Below, one piece after another: positions 59,481-64,000 of a stretch of 64,000 bases of DNA (positions are counted from its first letter, which is position 1; the number at the start of each line of letters is the position of its first letter). Made by a program: the position numbers and the translations under genes. The notes below the pieces were generated by a model that ran no database searches, was not told the origin of the DNA, and was given only the letters and a program-made list of their open reading frames with translations. Source of the DNA: Clostridia bacterium (lineage in GTDB: Bacteria; Bacillota; Clostridia; Christensenellales; Borkfalkiaceae). The DNA lies in contig CAAFYG010000028.1 of NCBI GenBank assembly GCA_900767195.1, forward strand, positions 1-64,000, read 5' to 3'.

Positions 59481-61085
59481 TCAAAAACCTCCTGAATTAA
59501 ATTTATCCGAACCTATATCGTCACGATTATCGCCTTCGATATACTCAGTTTCGGGATTGCGCCAAACCGAAAAGTGCATATCGGAAACATAATACGTTAC
59601 GTTATTTTCCTGAGTACCGAATGTGAAATTCGTGGATTCTTTTTTGCCGAAATGCCACAAATCGATTCTCACGTTCAGCCATTTTCCGCTTTCAAGCTTG
59701 TTTAATTCATTGCCGCTTTCGTCCCTGATCGTAATGCAGGCGGATTTTACTTTCGCACCTGTTTTGTCGGTAGCGCACCATGCCTGATCTATTCCGTTAA
59801 ACCAGAAATAACACAAAAACAAATCGTTATTTTCTACCGGAATATACATCTGAAAATCAAGATACCGATAATCGAAGCGCGAGGCGGTTTCGCAAAGTCG
59901 GGTGCTGAATGCGCGTTGCGCCCATTTCGAGCCTGCGGTTTCACCTTCGGCAAGATCGCATTCAAAATGTAATTTATAGGCGTTTTTGCTTTCGAATTTT
60001 TCAGCTTCGATATTGCTTTTCGAGCCTGCCGGCGCAACAAAATATTTCGAGGGATCTACGTTCTTTTCTTTGCACAACGGTATTTCCGTTTTCACGGGCG
60101 TTTTGCGTTCGTCCGGCAATTTATCCATAAATTCGCCCGTATACCAATATCTGAAATTATCAATATACATCGGCTGATTTTCGGCGTTGCCGCATACAAA
60201 AAAGTTTGTATCGCCGCCGCCGTAATACATAAATTCAAGATCGATCGCGCACGTTACCCAACGATCGTACATAAGTTTCCCCGTGATCGCCGATTCATTC
60301 TGTTCGTTTTTATCGATAAACGTAATATAATCTACATAAGACGGAAGATTTTCATCGTACCAGCCGCTATAACTCCCTACGCCCGTGTACAACTGATAGT
60401 GCCATTTTGCTTCGTTAGTGCTTTTCGGCTGATAAATATCGTAGGTAATATATCTGTACCCCGCTTTATACAACGCGGAAAGACTGCCGAACGTTGCCGT
60501 TTTTGCATCGAGATGCATATCCCAAACACTAACGATTTTCGGATCGCCCGTACGGTATTCGTAAACGCCCGATCTGCCGCCTATCTCGCCCGCGTATTCC
60601 TCATACGTGCATCCGGAATTGCCGGAATAATACAAATCGTCGCAACCGATCGCTTTGTCGTATGCGTCACCCACGGTCACCTCACATTCCGCGTCGTAAG
60701 TTTTTCCGCCGCCCGTAACGCGAAGATTAAGTTTGCCTTTCCCTTCTTTCTGGGCGGTGAGCGTACTGCCATCCACGGAAAAACAATCTCCCGTTTTGCC
60801 TACTACGCTTACTTCCTCGATCGCAACGGTTTTTTCGTCGCTATCGGAAAGGCGCACAAGGTCTTTCACATCCGCAGTCGAATACAAATCTACGTCGGCA
60901 TTAGAATGTCCGTCCGCCGCAAGATTGATACAAAGTCTTGCGTTCTGCACGGTAAGAGTGTTTTCTTTCGCCGGTTGCGTATTGCCGTTGCCGCCGTTAT
61001 CGCCGTTTCCGGCGCAAGCCGCCGTTGAAAGAGCAATCGAAGAAAGCACCAACGCCGCCATCAATTTTCCAAAATGTTTTTTCAT
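59481..61085 (-). CDS. Surface lipoprotein with Ig-like domain and two sandwich modules
   Basis: A 534-residue lipoprotein (VLSSIALSTAAC, Cys near residue 25). After a Gly/Asn-rich linker comes a Big_2-like domain (about 40-140: TVQNARLCINL, STLTAQKEGKGKLNLRVTGGG). Two sandwich modules follow, ending PMYIDNFRYWYTG near 320 and VTYYVSDMHFSVW near 515. Lines such as YRYITYDIYQPKS and FDYRYLDFQMYIPV match the first strands of the modules in the 1320-residue protein. It sits at the same cassette position as that protein but is much shorter. GGGAGGA precedes the ATG at 61085; the frame upstream of it overlaps the previous gene. Confidence 0.84.
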   Translation of the reverse strand: MKKHFGKLMAALVLSSIALSTAACAGNGDNGGNGNTQPAKENTLTVQNARLCINLAADGHSNADVDLYSTADVKDLVRLSDSDEKTVAIEEVSVVGKTGDCFSVDGSTLTAQKEGKGKLNLRVTGGGKTYDAECEVTVGDAYDKAIGCDDLYYSGNSGCTYEEYAGEIGGRSGVYEYRTGDPKIVSVWDMHLDAKTATFGSLSALYKAGYRYITYDIYQPKSTNEAKWHYQLYTGVGSYSGWYDENLPSYVDYITFIDKNEQNESAITGKLMYDRWVTCAIDLEFMYYGGGDTNFFVCGNAENQPMYIDNFRYWYTGEFMDKLPDERKTPVKTEIPLCKEKNVDPSKYFVAPAGSKSNIEAEKFESKNAYKLHFECDLAEGETAGSKWAQRAFSTRLCETASRFDYRYLDFQMYIPVENNDLFLCYFWFNGIDQAWCATDKTGAKVKSACITIRDESGNELNKLESGKWLNVRIDLWHFGKKESTNFTFGTQENNVTYYVSDMHFSVWRNPETEYIEGDNRDDIGSDKFNSGGF

Positions 61086-61098
61086 CTCGATTCCTCCC

Positions 61099-63198
61099 TT
61101 ATTTCTTACCGAATGCGCCGAGATATTTCGCCCCTGCAACATTGTTTCCGCAAATATCTTTATCCGCGCCTTTCAAAGCAAGTCCCGTGGAATAAATTTC
61201 ATCGGATTGCGGAATATAATTCAAAATATTTTCATACCCCGATACGGCTTCGGAAAGATCGACTTTCGGATCAAAATAGTAAGCGTTCTTACATTTTTCG
61301 CCGAAACTTGCCACAATTTCTTTCGCGTTAGGAATATTGAAAAACAAATTATTGTCAAGGAAATAGTCGTTCGACAATTGAAATTTAAACGATACGGGCG
61401 TTGCCGCGCGGGAAGTGAAAATATTATTGTAAAAATTCCAATTCCTTATATCGTAAATCGGATCTATGCCGTTCCAGCGGGTTTCGATCACCTGCTGATT
61501 TTCCGTTAAACCGCTCATCACCACGATATTGTTTGAAAATTCAAGATTAGAAAGCGGACCTGCTATCCACAACGCGTTAGGCGCAATATCGTCGCCCGGA
61601 GTACCGTTGTCGGCAAAAATATTATTTCTGATCGTAACCCTATTCCAGTCGGCAAGAGTAGTTTTCTGCACCGGCGCGCCGCTTGCGTCAAGAACAAATT
61701 TTCCGTTCTCATCGTACACATAATCGGTTGTAGGCAAGTTGCAAAGTAACAAACCTGCGTTTGCGTTATGGTGCGCGTAATTGTACTGGAATAAGATATC
61801 CGAACAGCCGATATCGATATCGAACCCTTCGCCGTCGCCCGCGCCGTTGTCAAGATGTGTGTACGCCGCTTCGTTGTACTGCATAATCACACGGCGCGAA
61901 GAATGAATCCAGATGCCGGCGTGGCAATGTCCGCCGCGGGCAAGATAACTCGAATGATACGAAACGTTGCGTTCTATATAAGAATCTCTCGCCGCCGTAA
62001 GCACGATAGAATCGCCTCCTACGTAAGAAAAGTTGTTGCCGCGAATCACAAAATTGCGGTTGGGGTAATACCCGGTTTCTTCGTCGTAATAATGATTAAA
62101 TCCCCAATTCATACCGGGGGACCTTGCCCACGTGGCGTGAATGTACATTCCCACACAAGCTACACGATCGAAAATATTATCTTCTATCCATACGTTTTCG
62201 TACCAACTCGGACCATTCGGGTGCTTCGTGGAAACTTCAAAACGCAACGCGCCGTAATTGTAATGATCATATTTTTCGGGGCAAATTTTTTCCAGTTCGC
62301 CCTGCTCGGTTTTTACGCTTGAAGAAAGTACCCATTTCTCCGTTTTATCGGAAAACCTTACGCGGGCAAACGAAACTTCAACGCCTTCTATGATTTTCCT
62401 CTCGTTTTTCCGCCTAGTTACAAAACTTGTCGCAAAAATGGTTTCGCCTGTTTCGTTAAAATTATCGTCGTATACTTTCGTACCGCTTTCAACATACAAT
62501 TTTGAAGACTTGAATTCCGCAGGCGAAACTTCCTCGGGCGTTTCATCCGTTCTCTGCCAACGGAAATTGATATCGTGAAAATAGTTGCCGCTTAATACGA
62601 TATTTTCCGTTGCGCCGTTTTCGTCTGCCCACACTCTCATACCGCGAAGTCCGTCGGGATTGCTGATTTCAAGTCCGCTTATGCGCACGTTCGAGCCGTG
62701 AACTTGTACGCAAGTATCGAAATCTTTCGTAGTATTGATAATGGCGGCGTATTTTTCCGTATCCGTCACGCCGTACACGCCGATCACAAGCGGCGTTTCT
62801 TCTTTCGCTTCGAAATCGGCGATATTCAATACGCCGGAATACTCGCTGCCCGCTTTAATCAAAATACGCGTAGGCTTATCTTCCGTTACTTCTTCGGCAA
62901 TGATCGAATTGATCAGCGCAAGCGACTGATACGGCGAATCTTCGCTCGTACCTTCGTTGTAATTCTTGCCATATTTCGAATCGAAATAATAAGTTGTATA
63001 TTTGCTTTCGTCGATTTCGCTGTAATCGGGCGAAGTTTGCGGCATTGAAAGCGCGGCGTTTACAATCGGCGTTTCTTTGCTCCCGGAATTGTTGTTCTGA
63101 TTATCATCGTTACCTTGCTTCGCGCACGAAGAAAATGCAAACGCGGCAGAACAAAAAATTGAAAATAAAGTTACAAATGATCTCTTTAATTTATTCAT
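61099..63198 (-). CDS. Right-handed beta-helix surface lipoprotein
   Basis: A 699-residue lipoprotein (IFCSAAFAFSSC, Cys near residue 25) and close paralogue of the protein at 39402. Shared stretches include TTYYFDSKYGKNYNEGTSED, WYENVWIEDNIFDRV, GGDSIVLTA, YNEAAYTHLDNGAGDGEGFD and DILFQYNYAHHNANAG, and both end in YLGAF or YIGAF. It has an extra insert of about 90 residues (230-320) with SFVTRRKNERKIIEGVEV. The parallel beta-helix fold with Asn ladders is that of polysaccharide lyases and related hydrolases; activity is inferred. GAGAGGGA precedes the ATG. It lies 9 bases after the five-helix membrane protein gene. Confidence 0.86.
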   Translation of the reverse strand: MNKLKRSFVTLFSIFCSAAFAFSSCAKQGNDDNQNNNSGSKETPIVNAALSMPQTSPDYSEIDESKYTTYYFDSKYGKNYNEGTSEDSPYQSLALINSIIAEEVTEDKPTRILIKAGSEYSGVLNIADFEAKEETPLVIGVYGVTDTEKYAAIINTTKDFDTCVQVHGSNVRISGLEISNPDGLRGMRVWADENGATENIVLSGNYFHDINFRWQRTDETPEEVSPAEFKSSKLYVESGTKVYDDNFNETGETIFATSFVTRRKNERKIIEGVEVSFARVRFSDKTEKWVLSSSVKTEQGELEKICPEKYDHYNYGALRFEVSTKHPNGPSWYENVWIEDNIFDRVACVGMYIHATWARSPGMNWGFNHYYDEETGYYPNRNFVIRGNNFSYVGGDSIVLTAARDSYIERNVSYHSSYLARGGHCHAGIWIHSSRRVIMQYNEAAYTHLDNGAGDGEGFDIDIGCSDILFQYNYAHHNANAGLLLCNLPTTDYVYDENGKFVLDASGAPVQKTTLADWNRVTIRNNIFADNGTPGDDIAPNALWIAGPLSNLEFSNNIVVMSGLTENQQVIETRWNGIDPIYDIRNWNFYNNIFTSRAATPVSFKFQLSNDYFLDNNLFFNIPNAKEIVASFGEKCKNAYYFDPKVDLSEAVSGYENILNYIPQSDEIYSTGLALKGADKDICGNNVAGAKYLGAFGKK

Positions 63199-63207
63199 GA
63201 TTCCCTC

Positions 63208-63705
63208 TCAATAAAGATCCACTTCCCTCTCGGGCGACACCCGAAGATACGTAATCGCGCAAGGCAAAACCAAAAGATATAAAAGCACGTCGCCTTTAAA
63301 CCGCAGCCCGAATCTGTCGGCGGTAGCAAGTGTAGATTTAACAATACTCAGATAAAAGATGAATGTGCATACGGCAATCGGCAGAATCAACACCTGTTGA
63401 TAGCAACGCATCGCCCGTTTCGTTAAATCAGTAGGATTTTTAATGTCTATCGCTTTCGCGCCGACAACGTACGCAATGCTTGCAAGAAGAGCAATCACCA
63501 ATAAAATCAACACGGTTTTTCCGTATTTTTTCATAGGGATCGTCATTACGGAAAAGCGTTTTGCGATTTTCTGTACAAAAAACGGAAACGCAAAAGGCAC
63601 AAGACACAACGCCCATTTATCGACCCCCGTTTTTTTAGCGGCAATCGCTATACAAAAAGATAAAATTTCGCATACTGCAATGCAAATAAGCCACGCGGTG
63701 ATCAT
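63208..63705 (-). CDS. Small five-helix membrane protein of the surface-glycan cassette
   Basis: A 165-residue membrane protein with five hydrophobic segments (about 2-22, 32-47, 63-83, 101-121 and 137-156). It matches the protein at 41256 in LCLVPFAFPFFVQ, VMTIPMKKYGKTVLI and LPIAVCTFIFYL. Both lie between a solute-binding protein and a beta-helix lipoprotein. I do not recognise a named family. The ATG at 63705 is one base past the stop of the binding protein. Confidence 0.75.
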   Translation of the reverse strand: MITAWLICIAVCEILSFCIAIAAKKTGVDKWALCLVPFAFPFFVQKIAKRFSVMTIPMKKYGKTVLILLVIALLASIAYVVGAKAIDIKNPTDLTKRAMRCYQQVLILPIAVCTFIFYLSIVKSTLATADRFGLRFKGDVLLYLLVLPCAITYLRVSPEREVDLY

Positions 63706-63706
63706 A

Positions 63707-64000
63707 TCAGGATCTGCTCCGTTTCATAATTTTATAATCGGCGGTAAGAGCTTCAAGGCAAGACTTCGCGCCCGTTAAAAAGTTATTGCGATAATATTCG
63801 GTGTATTCAACCCCCATTCCCGCGATTTCACTAAGCGGATCGCGTCCGCCCGCCCAAACGGTACGCACGTGAGAATAAACGCCCGAACGATAGCTTTCGT
63901 AAATCGTATTCATACCCGCGTTCAGCGTAAGCAAGTAATCGATCAGATCGTTCTGAATGTACCAATCGGGATTGCTCGCCTTCTCAATCCAACTCTTTTC
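63707..64000 (-). CDS. Extracellular sugar-binding protein, C-terminal part (5' end beyond the window)
   Basis: The frame is open from base 64000 to a stop at 63707 (97 residues). It resembles the end of the solute-binding lipoprotein at 41744-43363: KSWIEKASNPDWYIQNDLID against KQWIATAADPSNYIENDIIN, and ADYKIMK against QQYKIMK near the end. Most of the gene, with its signal peptide, lies to the right. It shows that the third operon repeats the order seen in the second. Confidence 0.83.
   Translation of the reverse strand, partial: EKSWIEKASNPDWYIQNDLIDYLLTLNAGMNTIYESYRSGVYSHVRTVWAGGRDPLSEIAGMGVEYTEYYRNNFLTGAKSCLEALTADYKIMKRSRS

Noticed and set aside
1..64000. CRISPR arrays, rRNA operons, toxin-antitoxin or classical phage-defence genes
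   Set aside because: No regularly spaced repeats, rRNA stretches or recognisable defence proteins were seen on either strand.

Overview
The window looks like chromosomal DNA from a fermentative Gram-positive bacterium of the Clostridia, most like uncultured gut Christensenellales-type lineages. The basis is strong GGAGG ribosome sites, sigma-A promoters, no outer-membrane genes, LplB/YtcP-type sugar ABC transporters and many secreted or lipid-anchored carbohydrate-active proteins. The lineage is an inference; no 16S rRNA or marker set is present. Almost everything lies on the minus strand in long, tightly coupled operons.

Layout. 1-4350: a MarR-type repressor followed by a heterodimeric multidrug-type ABC exporter; the second exporter gene runs off the left edge. 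The promoter has a perfect inverted repeat inside its spacer. 4401-4949: rplS (ribosomal protein L19) with its own promoter, leader and terminator. 5116-7998: a toroid-type glycosidase-like gene divergent from an AraC regulator that appears to be transcribed as a leaderless mRNA. 8067-20204: one operon running from a sigma-A promoter at 20.2 kb through two large secreted proteins separated by a 44-residue peptide gene, two sugar permeases, a solute-binding lipoprotein, two more lipoproteins and a nucleoside-hydrolase-like enzyme. 20752-33267: an AraC regulator and eight intracellular carbohydrate genes (GH43, TIM-barrel, sialate O-acetylesterase, GH3, SGNH esterase, RpiB/LacAB isomerase, GH78, unknown glycosidase-like). 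33326-46468: a second transport and secretion operon. Its first permease is broken by an in-frame amber codon. 46600-49757: a small plus-strand operon (SGNH hydrolase, alpha/beta hydrolase, GH110-like galactosidase). 49844-50866: a decayed patch with a serine-recombinase remnant, a tRNA 3'-end fragment, and a deletion scar joining a GH13 start to an SGNH esterase end. 50904-64000: a third operon (solute-binding protein, membrane protein, beta-helix lipoprotein, lipoprotein, 57-residue peptide, secreted protein, two GH2 enzymes, SIS isomerase, ROK kinase), cut by the right edge.

The most interesting pattern is a repeated cassette. In the second and third operons the order is the same: solute-binding lipoprotein, small five-helix membrane protein, right-handed beta-helix lipoprotein, Ig/sandwich-module lipoprotein, a 52-57 residue peptide, and a secreted protein with a shared N-terminal module. 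The peptides carry a common core (Tyr, two residues, Pro or Ala, Lys or Arg, then about ten residues later an acidic pair, Val-Ile/Val, one residue, Thr-Ser). In those two operons they overlap the next gene by four bases (ATGA). A third, more divergent peptide sits between two secreted proteins in the first transport operon. I do not recognise a described system with this make-up. The likely theme is glycan capture and import at the cell surface; the role of the peptides is unknown.
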